Notes: a model not told the origin generated them from the sequence alone. A stretch of DNA of 64,000 bases from Streptococcus sp. HF-1907 (GCF_015594605.1 NZ_JADNQT010000005.1:1-64000); one strand, 5' to 3'; positions 25,595 through 35,830 are shown, numbered from the stretch's first letter. Numbers and translations are program-made.

Positions 25595-25771
25595 TTAAAA
25601 GCGATCGATCAAGTTGATAACACCTGTTGACAAGAGTTTGTCAAAGATAAAGATGATCACTGTAAAAAATGCTGTGTATTCAAGTATGGCGATAAAGTCT
25701 TTCCAACGCTGTTTGCGGTTTGGCCAATCTGTGTCGCGCAAGACTTGAAAGGTTCCTTTGATAAACTTCAC
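25595..25771 (-). CDS. secE: Preprotein translocase subunit SecE
   Basis: A 58-residue SecE with the single C-terminal membrane span (YTAFFTVIIFIFDKLL) and the amphipathic helix before it (VLRDTDWPNRKQRWKDF), enough to clamp SecY. The start is GTG at 25771, preceded by GGAGGAG. It follows rpmG closely, the usual rpmG-secE order, but nusG does not follow. Confidence 0.93.
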   Translation of the reverse strand: MKFIKGTFQVLRDTDWPNRKQRWKDFIAILEYTAFFTVIIFIFDKLLSTGVINLIDRF

Positions 25772-25797
25772 AGGGTCTCCTCCGATGACTAGCTACA

Positions 25798-25950
25798 TTA
25801 ACGAGTTTCTTTATGTAGCGTGTACTTTTTACAATATTTACAATACTTATTAACTTCTAGACGTGTAGGTTTTGGGTTGCTACTCACTGAAATGGAGTAA
25901 TTGCGGTTTCCACATTCTGCACACGCTAGGCTTGCTTTTTTTTGTGCCAT
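25798..25950 (-). CDS. rpmG: 50S ribosomal protein L33
   Basis: A 50-residue L33 of the zinc-ribbon kind, with two Cys pairs (CAEC and CKYC). It begins [19 protein letters not shown] and ends KYTLHKETR. Encoded 26 bases before secE. GGAGGCG precedes the ATG. Zinc-type L33 is replaced by Cys-free copies under zinc limitation in firmicutes. Confidence 0.93.
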   Translation of the reverse strand: MAQKKASLACAECGNRNYSISVSSNPKPTRLEVNKYCKYCKKYTLHKETR

Positions 25951-26010
25951 AACGCCTCCGTCAGTGTTATTTTAGCATGAATTAGGGAATTCTGCAAGCC
26001 TATGTGCTGA

Positions 26011-27517
26011 CTAGTTCTTACTTTCTAAATAAGCCTTGTTGATGGCAGATACCAAGTCATTCAATAAGCCCAATTTACCGTCTGCGTTGGTTGTAGTAGC
26101 GACAACGTAGTCACCTTTTGGTGTTGAGACAATGCCTGCATCGTTGGTAGCATGGTAGCCAGTCATACCAATCCAACCAGCCTTGGTCTTAGTAGTGTAT
26201 TGGCTACCAAGAACAGAATGAATTGGAGAAAGGTTAGGACGAGTGTAGAGTTGTGATAATTGTTTACCTGTTGAGTCGGTCTCAAAATATTGATAATTAC
26301 GTTTCCAAAGTTTTGCTAGTTCATCAGCTGAAATATTTGGATAATTAGGTTTAGCAAGACTGGTATCAACACCGACTTGACTCATCCAGTTAGCAATATA
26401 GCCTGAACCATAGGCAGAACGAAGGTAGTTGTAACCTTCATTACTTGAATAGTAAAGGACATTTTGAATATTGGAACAACAATACTAGAGATATATTTTG
26501 GAACATTTGATACTGTTATTTTATAAGCTGAATCATTTACTTTATCAACTGCCGTACTGACATTAGGTTTTGGAACGGTCACTGTGATAGCACTAAGACC
26601 GTGCGCTTGTCCGCCTTCAAAACTGTAGGTGTGGACATTATAGCTACCAAAGCCTTTGTGGTTAGCGTAGGAAGCAAGAGCTGTTCCCATCGTTGAAGCA
26701 TCATACCAACGAAGGTCATCTTGATCATTATTTTCTGACCAGACGGCAAACTTCAAACTATCGTTTTCAGTCAACGTTCCATTATAGGTAATCTTTAGCG
26801 ATTTTCCATCCTGGTCGGTAGAAACTAGCTCTTTGCTAGCTGGTTCTTCCGCTGTCGCGTCACTAGCTGTGCCAGTTGCTCTAACACTTGCTAGAACTTG
26901 ACTTGCCACTAGATTAGTTGCTTGGGATTGGCTAGCGCTGGGCACACCAGCAACTGTTTTTGCCTCAATTGTCTGAGTTGTCACTGCTGATTTAACAGCG
27001 GTAACATCTTGCTCTTCTTGAAAATTATTTGTTTCAGAAGTTGATATTTTATCACTTGTTTCTTTTAGTGTAGAGCTTTGGGGAGTTGACTCTGTTTCAG
27101 TTACTACTTGGGTTGTATCTGATGCTGAGGTACTTGAAGGGTCTTTCCTAGTTGAGCTAGTACTTGTTGTAACGGTATCTTGATTAGTCCTTGGAGTAGC
27201 TGTTTCTTCGGTATTTGCTTCAGTGGCAGTTGGCTTATTTTCCTTTTGACTATCAGCAGAACTCGCTTTAGTAAGAGTGTCTTTATTTTCTTCCTGAATA
27301 GCTTCAGGAGCTGATGTTATTGAGGTAGTCTGATTTTCTACTAAAGTAGTAGCTGGCTCCACTCCCGTTGAAGGTACTTCTTGTGTTGTTTGGTCAGCTA
27401 AAATTTGCCCCCTAGTAGGGTCAAGCTCCCAATCATAACAGAAGCAACACCAATTCCAGCTTTCTTTCGTAAACTGTAACGTTCTTGATGACGAGCCATC
27501 ATTCGTGAATATGACAT
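26011..27517 (-). pseudogene. YSIRK surface serine-hydrolase (beta-lactamase-like) gene, decayed
   Basis: The original start is ATG 27517, giving a YSIRK-type signal (RYSLRKKAGIGVASVMIG). A base is missing in a G run (C run on the plus strand, 27408-27412), which ends the frame soon after; the downstream frame continues with QILADQTT. A Ser/Thr/Glu-rich region follows, then a GBS Bsp-like domain (GFGSYNVHTYSFEGGQAHGL). Near 26461-26490 a second break joins it to the last part of a serine-hydrolase domain (YYSSNEGYNYLRSAYGSG, then GWIGMTGYHATNDAGIV). The catalytic SxxK part is missing, so an internal deletion took place. No activity is expected. Confidence 0.8.
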
Positions 27518-27656
27518 TCTAAAACTTTCTTTCTAAATCGTCAGTTAAAATCATCTGACAATTACCTCTCACCCCATATTTTAGCACTAAAGATAAACGA
27601 TTACAATTTTATAATGAATGAAAAACTCCCATCCATTTAGACAGGAGCTATGATGA

Positions 27657-30002
27657 TTACTTGAAATAATTGATGACATCATCCCACAAGTTTTTAGCCT
27701 TTTCACCCAGATTGGCGTCTTCAACAGCTTTTGAAATGTTCTGAGCGGCTTTGTCAGCTTGATCCTTGATACCATCGATAATGGATTGGGAATTACTTGT
27801 CGTCTCGCTACTTGTCTCACTTGTTGCGCTATAGGTGAGGGAGAGTCCGTTTTGAGCGTAGGCATTTTCCACCTTAAAACTTGTCCCTTTGGTATAAGGC
27901 AAAATGTAGGAGGCTTGCGTGCTGAAAACGGTTGATGCCGTTCCTGAACTTGAGTCGGTCAGGTAGTGATTTTCGTCTGTATTTTCAAAACCAATCCACT
28001 GGCTGATAACTACATCTGGCGTATAGCCGATGACCCACTGATCTCCAGTCAAGTCAGCATTGAAACTTGTCTCAGTTGTCCCTGTCTTACCAGCAAGGGT
28101 GTAGCCGTAAACGTTAGCATTGACAGCGGAGCCATTTGAGAAGGTTCCAAGCATCATGCTAGTCATCTTATCAGCAACCGAACTACTGATAACTCGGGTT
28201 GTCTGGTCTGTAAACTTCTTGACAACCTCACCACTAGCTGTCTCAATCTTGGTGATGAAGTGAGCCTTATGCATGACACCTCCATTAGCAAAGGTAGAGT
28301 AAGCCTGAGCCATTTCTAGGGGATTGGTCGTCACGCTACCACCGAGGGCTACACCAAGCTCTTTATTAGCAGAGCTCATGTTAAGTCCAAATTTCTTCCC
28401 GTAAGTAAAAGCTTTGTTGATGCCCAGTTCATTCAGCGTATAGACAGCTGGGATATTATAGGAATTCGCTAGCGCCTGATACATGGGAATATCTTCGGTC
28501 TGAATACCCGCGTAGTTGTTAGGGCTATAACCATTAAAATCACGGGTGCTATTTGGCAAGCTAGTGTCAATAGACCAACCCGCAGCAACCGCAGGTGTGT
28601 AAACAACCAGTGGCTTAATAGATGAGGCTGGGCTACGTTTTGATTGAGTCGCAAAGTTGAAACTGCGGAACTCCGCACTGGTACTATTCACACGACCAAC
28701 CAGACCACGCACACCACCCGTCTTTGGATCAAGGGCTACACTTGCCCCTTGAGCAGTCGTACCATCGTAATCCGAAGTTGGGAAAAGACTGGTATTGTCA
28801 AAGGTCTGCTGCATCCCTGACTGATAGTTGGTGTCAAGTTCTGTGTAAATCTTGTAACCATTGTTGACGATATCTTTCTCAGAAATACCGTAGGTGCTGA
28901 TAGCTTCATTGATAACCGCATCAAAGTAAGAGGGGTACTGATAGTCGTCCGTCTTGGCCTGGTAAGTGTCTTTCAAACGATTAGCCATGCCTACCGAAGC
29001 TGCTTCCTTGGCCTGAGACTTGGTGATTTTTCCAGCATCAACCATGACGGATAGCACCGTATCTCGGCGGTTGGTTGCATTTTTTGTCGAATAGATAGGA
29101 TTGTAAATCTCAGGTCCCTTAAGCATTCCAGCTAGGGTCGCTGCTTCGTCCAAGGTCAAATTGGCTGCGCTAGTCCCGAAATATTTCTGGCTGGCATCCT
29201 CTACCCCCCAGACCCCATTTCCGAAGTAAGAATTATTGAGGTACATGGTCAAGATTTCAGCTTTGCTATATTTCTTAGTCAATTCCAGCGCCAAGAAAAA
29301 TTCACGCGCCTTCCGCTTGATGGTCTGGTCTTGGGTCAGATAAGCATTTTTAGCCAACTGTTGCGTGACGGTTGAACCACCACCAAATTTTCCAAGAGTG
29401 ACTGTCGCAAGTAAAAAACGAGACAAATTGACACCATTATTCTCATAAAAAGTACGGTCCTCGGTTGCAATAACCGCATTTTTCATGTTGTCAGAAATCT
29501 GGTTCAACTCAACATAAGTCCCCTTTTGACCAGACAAACTACCAGCATACTTGCTATTCTTATCATAAATGATGGTCGTCGCCTTAAGAGCACTCTGCAA
29601 ATCGGAAACCTTTGCCGTCTTAGACAGATAAAAAAGGTAAGAGCCAAAGACCAGCACAACCGTCGTCAGGCCAATAATCAAAATCTTCCCAATGTGGTAA
29701 CGACGCCAGAAACGGCGGAGCCACTGAGGTGGTTTTGGGAGATACTTATCAATCTTCTGAAGCCAAGCTGGTTTCGGCTTTTCAGCTTCATGACGGCGCC
29801 CGCGCTGATAACGAGAGATTCTACTTGGTGCCTCCTCCTCAGCGGTATCAAGCTGACCTGCTTGCTTGTCTTCCCTAGAAATCGTCTCTTGCTCGGCAAG
29901 TTCCTGAGACTCGTCCATAACCTCTTTTTCATTGGCTTTGGATGGTCTCAGTTTTGCCAACCATTGTTTCACTGTTTTACTTAAATTTTCGAATACATTC
30001 AT
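27657..30002 (-). CDS. pbp2a: Class A penicillin-binding protein 2a
   Basis: A 781-residue bifunctional peptidoglycan synthase: a cytoplasmic charged N-terminus, one membrane span (about 107-126), a GT51 glycosyltransferase domain with the catalytic Glu181 (IATEDRTFYENNG) and GGSTVTQQLAKNAYL, then a transpeptidase domain with SSIK, SYN (ANSYNIPAVY) and KTG (LAGKTGTTE). The tail is Ser/Thr-rich and Asp/Lys-rich. The order pbp2a-rpmG-secE is normal in streptococci, but here a decayed surface-protein gene lies between pbp2a and rpmG. Confidence 0.93.
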   Translation of the reverse strand: MNVFENLSKTVKQWLAKLRPSKANEKEVMDESQELAEQETISREDKQAGQLDTAEEEAPSRISRYQRGRRHEAEKPKPAWLQKIDKYLPKPPQWLRRFWRRYHIGKILIIGLTTVVLVFGSYLFYLSKTAKVSDLQSALKATTIIYDKNSKYAGSLSGQKGTYVELNQISDNMKNAVIATEDRTFYENNGVNLSRFLLATVTLGKFGGGSTVTQQLAKNAYLTQDQTIKRKAREFFLALELTKKYSKAEILTMYLNNSYFGNGVWGVEDASQKYFGTSAANLTLDEAATLAGMLKGPEIYNPIYSTKNATNRRDTVLSVMVDAGKITKSQAKEAASVGMANRLKDTYQAKTDDYQYPSYFDAVINEAISTYGISEKDIVNNGYKIYTELDTNYQSGMQQTFDNTSLFPTSDYDGTTAQGASVALDPKTGGVRGLVGRVNSTSAEFRSFNFATQSKRSPASSIKPLVVYTPAVAAGWSIDTSLPNSTRDFNGYSPNNYAGIQTEDIPMYQALANSYNIPAVYTLNELGINKAFTYGKKFGLNMSSANKELGVALGGSVTTNPLEMAQAYSTFANGGVMHKAHFITKIETASGEVVKKFTDQTTRVISSSVADKMTSMMLGTFSNGSAVNANVYGYTLAGKTGTTETSFNADLTGDQWVIGYTPDVVISQWIGFENTDENHYLTDSSSGTASTVFSTQASYILPYTKGTSFKVENAYAQNGLSLTYSATSETSSETTSNSQSIIDGIKDQADKAAQNISKAVEDANLGEKAKNLWDDVINYFK

Positions 30003-30091
30003 AAGCCTATTATACCAAGTTTACTGCTTATTTCCATTGCTAACTATTGCAGAATGATTAAATTCCGACTCAGGACTGAGAAAAAACATGC

Positions 30092-30104
30092 TATAATATG
30101 GCTA
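30092..30104 (+). promoter_or_regulatory. -10 box directly before the pseudouridine synthase start
   Basis: CATGCTATAAT is an extended -10 element with TATAAT at 30092-30097. The expected transcription start, about seven bases downstream, falls on the ATG at 30104, so the mRNA would be leaderless. There is no ribosome site before 30098 or 30104. Confidence 0.55.
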
Positions 30105-30970
30105 TGACATTCACAGTAACCATCACTAACAAACACGGTCAACATATTGTCAAGGAACTTTTGGAGGATTACTATCTCATTCCTCGAAAGATTCGCCATT
30201 TTTTGCGCACTAAAAAGCATGTTTTGGTCAACGGTCAAGCTATCAATTGGCAGAACTTGGTCGAGAACGGTGACACTATCAGCCTAACTTTCGATGAAGA
30301 TGATTATCCGACTAAGATTATCCCTATGGGAAAGGCAGAGCTAGTTGATTGTCTCTACCAGGACGACCACCTCATTATCGTCAATAAGCCTGAAGGAATG
30401 AAAACTCACGGCAATGAACCGACAGAAATCGCTCTGCTCAATCATGTGTCTGCCTACGTTGGAAGCACTTGCTACGTCGTCCACCGTCTGGACATGGAAA
30501 CCTCTGGCGCTGTGCTATTTGCCAAGAATCCTTTCATCCTGCCCATCGTCAACCGCCTGCTTGAGGACAAAAAAATCTGGCGTGAGTACTGGGCCTTGGT
30601 TGACAGGAAGTTTACACCTAAACACCAAGTCTTTCGCGATAAGATTGGACGTGACCGCCATGACCGCAGGAAGAGAGTCGTTGATAAGAAAAACGGTCAG
30701 ACTGCCGTCACAATCGTGGACCAACTTAAAAACTTGGGTAATCACAGTCTTGTCAAATGCCGTTTAGAAACTGGTCGTACCCATCAAATCAGGGTTCACC
30801 TGTCCCACCACGGCTATCCCATTGTCGGAGACCCTCTTTACAATAAATACCCCCAAGGACGCCTTATGCTTCATGCTCATAAGCTGAGCCTAACTCATCC
30901 GCTAACGCTGGAGAAAATCTCTGTTGAAGCCATTTCTAAAAGCTTTGAAGCCGAACTTCGTAACCAATAG
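30104..30970 (+). CDS. RluA/RluD family pseudouridine synthase
   Basis: A 288-residue (or 290 from ATG 30098) pseudouridine synthase of the RluA group: an S4-like N-terminus (HFLRTKKHVLVNGQ), the catalytic Asp in VHRLDMETSGAVLF, and the C-terminal RTHQIRVHLSHHGYPIVGDPLY motif. It converts uridine to pseudouridine in a structured RNA; the exact site cannot be told. ATG 30104 is preferred because the -10 box of its promoter ends at 30097. A bidirectional terminator follows. Confidence 0.88.
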   Translation: MTFTVTITNKHGQHIVKELLEDYYLIPRKIRHFLRTKKHVLVNGQAINWQNLVENGDTISLTFDEDDYPTKIIPMGKAELVDCLYQDDHLIIVNKPEGMKTHGNEPTEIALLNHVSAYVGSTCYVVHRLDMETSGAVLFAKNPFILPIVNRLLEDKKIWREYWALVDRKFTPKHQVFRDKIGRDRHDRRKRVVDKKNGQTAVTIVDQLKNLGNHSLVKCRLETGRTHQIRVHLSHHGYPIVGDPLYNKYPQGRLMLHAHKLSLTHPLTLEKISVEAISKSFEAELRNQ

Positions 30971-30973
30971 CTT

Positions 30974-31006
30974 AAAAGAGCCGTGTCACGATACACAGCT
31001 CTTTTT
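30974..31006. terminator. Terminator between pseudouridine synthase and kinase relic
   Basis: AAAGAGCCGTGT and ACACAGCTCTTTTT pair closely; T runs on both strands suit convergent genes. Confidence 0.85.
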
Positions 31007-31007
31007 A

Positions 31008-32436
31008 CTAATTATTTGGCAAGACTATTTCAAAACAAGTTTCCTCATAGGTTGACAGCACCTGTAAAGTCCCACCATGACGAGTGATAATATCTTCAGC
31101 CATGGCAAGTCCAATGCCATACTGTCCTTTGGCGCCCTTGTAAAAGCGTTCAAAGATATCATTGATTTGGTCGGGGCTGATTGATTCGCCATTATGGGCA
31201 ATTAAAATGGTGACAGTATCATCAGATTCTCGAAGTCTGATGGTAATGCTATGCTTAGCATAACGGACAGCATTTGAGAGGATATTAGAAACAGCTCTTT
31301 CCATCATTTCCTCGTCAGCGTTGATTTCAAGATAGCTTGGCTGAAAATCATGGGTAATTATGATGTCCGACTTATCCGCTTGATGCTTGTAGCGCCAGCT
31401 CATGTCATACAATAAATCCGTCAAAGAAATCTACTCGCGCGACAATTTGGTCTGGCTGGTTTCCTCTTCGAGAGGGTCAAAATCTCATCGACCAGCGTCA
31501 GCATGCGAGTACTCTCTGACAAAATCACTTTTGAAGCCTCCTGACTATCCATGACCCCAGCCTGAATAGCTTCAGCGTAGCCTTGAATGGACATGTGAGG
31601 AGTTCTGAGTTCGTGGTAAGAATTTTGGAAAAAAAGCTCCTGACTGTGGCGGCTGCTTTCAATCATCTGACTCATCTGACTGACTTGATTGAATTCATCA
31701 TAGGCTAAATCTGTTGGGGCCTGAGTTTCTTCGCGGTTCCCAACACTTGTCACGTAAGCATTCAAACGGCTGAAGGATTGACTGATTTTCCGAGAGGGTC
31801 GGTAAAAAAGAAACCAAGTCAAGAGCAAAACAGCAATCATGAGACCACCCAGAGTGACATTGACAATAATTAAAAATTGATAAAGAGGCGTCACATTGAC
31901 AAAAACAAAGGCAAAATAGGGCTAACTATCATCTGAGTCTGACGATTTGACATAATAATCCTTGAGCTCTCCATAATAATCCGTCATTTTGACATAGTAG
32001 ATTTTTTTCTTGATGGTGACTTGCGCCAACTGCTTTTGGCTAAATTGAGAATCATCGTTATCATCATCTCAATCGTCATGCTCCATGAAATAATCTAGTA
32101 AATCCTCTGTGTCAACTTTCCGCGACAAACTGTTCATGCTATTTGAGCTATAACTGACATCGTCCTCGTCATTGACAATGATATACTGATTTTCCAGCAA
32201 CTGCTGCGAATTATAATTTTTCTGCTCTTTTCCTTCGTACAGCTGGTCTAAGGTCTCAAATCGACTGACCACGGCCTTATCTGTCTGAGACGAGATGTGA
32301 CCCAAAGCATGGTCACATTGAAGGCTAAAAAGACAAGGACAAAGGCTAGCACCACCAAACTCAAAGGCTGCCAAAACAAGGCGCGTCTTAACTTTCGATT
32401 GTTGCCAATACGAGGTAGGCTAGGCTTTTTTAACCA
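31008..32436 (-). pseudogene. Sensor histidine kinase, multiply broken
   Basis: Fragments in three frames make up one kinase. The N-terminal span WQPLSLVVLAFVLVFLAFNV is followed by an extracytoplasmic part with a frameshift near 32290, an in-frame TGA at 32069 and a TAG near 31922. A second membrane span (LGGLMIAVLLLTWFLF) leads to the H-box SYHELRTPHMSIQGY, which keeps its His. Another frameshift at about 31430-31480 separates the dimerisation helix from the ATPase domain (ILSNAVRYA, FERFYKGAKGQYGIGLAMAEDI). Four or more lesions make it a clear pseudogene. It follows its response regulator directly. Confidence 0.88.
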
Positions 32437-33107
32437 TTTTAAAGCCGTAACCCCAAACTATTTCAATGAGGACATCACACTCCACCTGTCTTAATTTTTT
32501 CCGTAAACGCTTAATGGTATTATCCGTTGCCCGCGTTTCCACATCGCTATCGTAACCCCAGACATTATCTAGCAAAATATCCCGAGAAACAGCCTCTTCC
32601 TTATTTTGCATCAAGATTTTTAACAATTCGAATTCTGTTTTCGTCAATTTAATGGGCTTCTGTTTAAAATAAGCAATCCGCTCTTTATCAGATAAAGTCA
32701 GGTCTCCAAAGGACAGATTAGCCCCCTCACTCTTTGTACTGTAATGGTTTCTAGCCAAAATCGCCTTAATTCGAAGAACAAATTTGACCATGGAAAAAGG
32801 CTTGGTGACATAATCATCAATACCGCTGCTAAAGCCTTCCACATAGTCCTTGTCACTATCTCTAGCAGTCAAAAGAACAATGGGAACCTCCGACTGTTGG
32901 CGCAGGCGTTTCGCAATCGAAAAACCATCACTTCCTGGCATCATGACATCCAAAACAACAACAGCTACAGGCTCCTCCAAAAATCTTAAAAAAAAAAAGC
33001 TGGTCACCTGTTTCAAATAGCTCGACTTCCAGTCCCTCATCTTTCAGAAAACTACCGACTAATTCACGAATATGACAGTCATCATCTGCTACATACACCT
33101 TGGTCAT
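32420..33107 (-). pseudogene. OmpR/PhoB-type response regulator with a frameshift
   Basis: Starts at ATG 33107 (MTKVYVADDDCHIREL) with the acidic pocket, and continues after a frame break as VVVLDVMMPGSDGFSIAKRL (phospho-acceptor Asp), VLLTARDSDKDY and the winged-helix output domain (LTKTEFELLKILMQNKEEAV, then ATDNTIKRLRKKLRQ). The break lies in a run of 11 A (T on the coding strand) at 32988-32998, so a single slip would restore the frame. The kinase beside it is far more damaged. Confidence 0.85.
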
Positions 33108-33178
33108 CTCTGTCTTCCTTTCCTTTATTTTGATTATTGTAACATAAAAGCCGGCCTTGTCACCAGCTCGCATACTTA

Positions 33179-34021
33179 TTAAGCATTGTTTTGATTGCTA
33201 TTAGTGTCTTGATTAGAAGTAGTTGCTTCGTCTTCATCATCGTAATCATGGTCCACATCATGGTCACCATCAAAAGAATCGTCCTCTTCATCGTTCCAAT
33301 CAATCACCTGACTAACCAGTTTTTTCTCTGCGTTTAAAGCCTTTTTCAAAGTCTTTTCAGATTTTTCTAGTGATTTTTCAAGGTCTATCACGCTTTGTGT
33401 GTAGGTATCATAGGCTTTAGCCCTTTTTTCTTGCAAGGTTGACGCTTGGTTGACATCATCTGTCAAGGTTTTTTTGTCTGCGTCGGAGAGAAAACTTGCT
33501 GCAATATCTGATTTGATTTCAGATAATTCCTCAGAAGTCACTTCTCCTAAATCATCTGGTAAACCAGCATCATCAGAGATCTTTTTCCAAAGGTCTGAGT
33601 GACTTGAGAGTAATTTTTTGTAGTCAGACTCAATTGTACCAAGATTTTTAGTGTAGGCTTCTTCAATTTTTTTCTGCGTCGTTTCAATATCGGTAATGGT
33701 TGATTTATTCTTTTGAATCAAAGAAAGAAGTGTTCCCTTATCGGTTGCTGATAGGCTAGACTGATTGATGGTCTGTTGCCACTGCGTATAAGTCAAATCC
33801 AAGTCAGAGGCTGACAGTTGATTTGAATGGTGTTCTCCATCATACCCATGCCTTTCATCCACACGGTCTTCAAGTTCATGATGCAGTTTTTCACCGCCAA
33901 AATAAGCTGCGCCGCCACCGATAACAAGGACTGCTGCCCCTGCGACGGTCAAGACTTTCCAGTGTTTCTTAGCTGACGCTTTTGCATTATCAAGTTGTGT
34001 TTTCCATTTATTGTTTGTCAT
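33179..34021 (-). CDS. Membrane-anchored coiled-coil protein, function unknown
   Basis: A 280-residue protein with one N-terminal membrane span (VLTVAGAAVLVIGGGAAYF, about residues 24-42), then a mostly helical extracytoplasmic region rich in Lys, Ser, Asp and Glu (YTQWQQTINQSSLSATDKGT, DLEKSLEKSEKTLKKAL) and an acidic His/Asp-rich tail (DGDHDVDHDYDDEDE), which might bind metal ions. I recognise no named family. It lies between the two-component relic and the TcaA-like gene, on the same strand, and may have belonged to their regulon. Confidence 0.7.
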   Translation of the reverse strand: MTNNKWKTQLDNAKASAKKHWKVLTVAGAAVLVIGGGAAYFGGEKLHHELEDRVDERHGYDGEHHSNQLSASDLDLTYTQWQQTINQSSLSATDKGTLLSLIQKNKSTITDIETTQKKIEEAYTKNLGTIESDYKKLLSSHSDLWKKISDDAGLPDDLGEVTSEELSEIKSDIAASFLSDADKKTLTDDVNQASTLQEKRAKAYDTYTQSVIDLEKSLEKSEKTLKKALNAEKKLVSQVIDWNDEEDDSFDGDHDVDHDYDDEDEATTSNQDTNSNQNNA

Positions 34022-34174
34022 AATCATTCTCGCTTTCGATTTGTTATATTTGATGAGTCTAGTATATCGTCTTTATCAAACCCATGTTCGGTCAAAGCGA
34101 GGTAAGATTGTGGCAAAAGTGGGGCAGTTTATTTTGCAATAGTTAAAAGTGCACTGATTTACAGCGCACTTCGT

Positions 34175-35830
34175 TTATTCTTTAGTGAGAAACTTGCCTC
34201 CCAATGGTTTTGTATAGTCAAAATCATCGGTTATATTTGCCTGCCACACTACTGGTTTGATTTTATCGCCATCAATTTTTAGGCCATAAGCGTATTTGAC
34301 ACCTGCTCCGCCGATTCCCCCGTCAGGGATGAAAGTAGAAACATCCGAGCTATCTTCATAAGCGTACAAGTACAGATTGTCCGCCTTTTGAGTCAATTTG
34401 GTCACCTTAGCCGTCGTTGTTTTATCTTCTTGCTTATCATCTTTAAAGTCGACTTTTTTGGTCACCGTGCCATCTTTAGCAAAGGTCATGGTCACCGTAC
34501 GGTCATCGAGTGTCAGCTTCCAACTACCAATTACTTGGTCTGGGAAACTCGTCAATTCTTTCTCTTTAGTCTCATCCGCCTTGATCTGATTGTCCTCGCT
34601 GTTTACTGTCAAATTACCACCAGAATTAGTGATACGATAGCTTGTGTCCGACCGTTTAACCGTAAAGCTACCAGACAGATTCTGCACGATATTTCCGTAA
34701 GTGTTTTTCTTCGTATCCGTTGATTTGTCATAATAAAAATTATAGGTCGCATCAAAGCCCAGCCGATAAGAAGCCTTCCCAACCTGATTCAAGCTGGTCA
34801 AGACAATATTAGGGATGGTGAGCTGACTTGCCTTACGACTGTCTGTCGTCAATTTTGCCTTGACACTTTCTTTGAGACCTTTGTAAAAGGCATTGCTAGC
34901 GCCAGCTTCAAACAAGCTAGAGACCATAGAAGCGTCCCGACCAGAGGTGACATAAACCACGAGCTGGTCAAATGCTGAAACAACCAACTGACCAGCCGTC
35001 GCCTGGTCAAGCAGATTTTCAGCATCTAGAGCCACACTGCTACCGTCAGAAATCTCTGTAACAGCTTTCTTTTGCGACTCCAAAACACCATCTGAGAAAT
35101 TTTTCTTCACTACAGCTTTAGCTGCACTGGTGATGGGATAATTTTCGACCTGATAAGTCCCCTCAGCCAAAGTCCCAATACGATTTTCGCCAAAATAAAG
35201 CTCGCCGTCTGTTAAATTGCTAGTCACCGTAAAAGTCTTGAAGGTCACTGATAAATCAATCGTACTAGACTTGCCCTTATAAGACTTACTGAGTTTAATC
35301 TTCCTGCCATCATGCGTTCCCTCAAGAGTCGCCTCATAATCAGCCACTGGCAAACGTTTCAGTGTGATGCTATAATTGTCAGAGTCAGTCGTCGCTACCT
35401 TTTTCTGATTGAGCAAAAGGTCCATCTTGGCGACATTCGTTTTCAGCGTCAAGCTCATTGGCCGCATGGCCACCTTATAATCTGGAAAAATCCCAAAACG
35501 ACGCCCCACGCGCTTGATGTAGAGCGAACTCGAGCTATCAGCGGTTTTTAGGCTATCGCCAATCGCTTGCGCTTTGGACTTGCTGAGAGCCGTGAAACTA
35601 GCATAATTAGCCTCATCATTGGTAATCTGCTCCCCTGTGTCAGACCAGACTAGAAATCCCTTGATATTCTCAAAAGCAGCTCCAGACTTGCTAGAACGCG
35701 CCTGCACAAAGCGATGAATAACCTGACCCTTGGAAAAATAAAAACTACCCCAAGCTCCTAAAATCAGTAACAAAACCAACAGAGTACTTCCTGTCAGCTT
35801 AACTGATTTTTTCTTGAAAAACCTCCTCAT
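34175..35830 (-). CDS. TcaA-like membrane protein
   Basis: A 551-residue protein with a short cytoplasmic basic start (MRRFFKKKSVKLTG), one membrane span (STLLVLLLILGAWGSFYF) and a long extracellular part with repeated beta-rich domains (LKRLPVADYEATLEGTHDGR, ENRIGTLAEGTYQVENYPI) followed by an NTF2-like region. This arrangement matches TcaA/YvbJ-type proteins of firmicutes, which have been linked to cell-wall antibiotics in Staphylococcus. The N-terminal zinc ribbon of many homologues is absent. ATG 35830 is chosen for its GGAGGTGCC ribosome site. Confidence 0.75.
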   Translation of the reverse strand: MRRFFKKKSVKLTGSTLLVLLLILGAWGSFYFSKGQVIHRFVQARSSKSGAAFENIKGFLVWSDTGEQITNDEANYASFTALSKSKAQAIGDSLKTADSSSSLYIKRVGRRFGIFPDYKVAMRPMSLTLKTNVAKMDLLLNQKKVATTDSDNYSITLKRLPVADYEATLEGTHDGRKIKLSKSYKGKSSTIDLSVTFKTFTVTSNLTDGELYFGENRIGTLAEGTYQVENYPITSAAKAVVKKNFSDGVLESQKKAVTEISDGSSVALDAENLLDQATAGQLVVSAFDQLVVYVTSGRDASMVSSLFEAGASNAFYKGLKESVKAKLTTDSRKASQLTIPNIVLTSLNQVGKASYRLGFDATYNFYYDKSTDTKKNTYGNIVQNLSGSFTVKRSDTSYRITNSGGNLTVNSEDNQIKADETKEKELTSFPDQVIGSWKLTLDDRTVTMTFAKDGTVTKKVDFKDDKQEDKTTTAKVTKLTQKADNLYLYAYEDSSDVSTFIPDGGIGGAGVKYAYGLKIDGDKIKPVVWQANITDDFDYTKPLGGKFLTKE

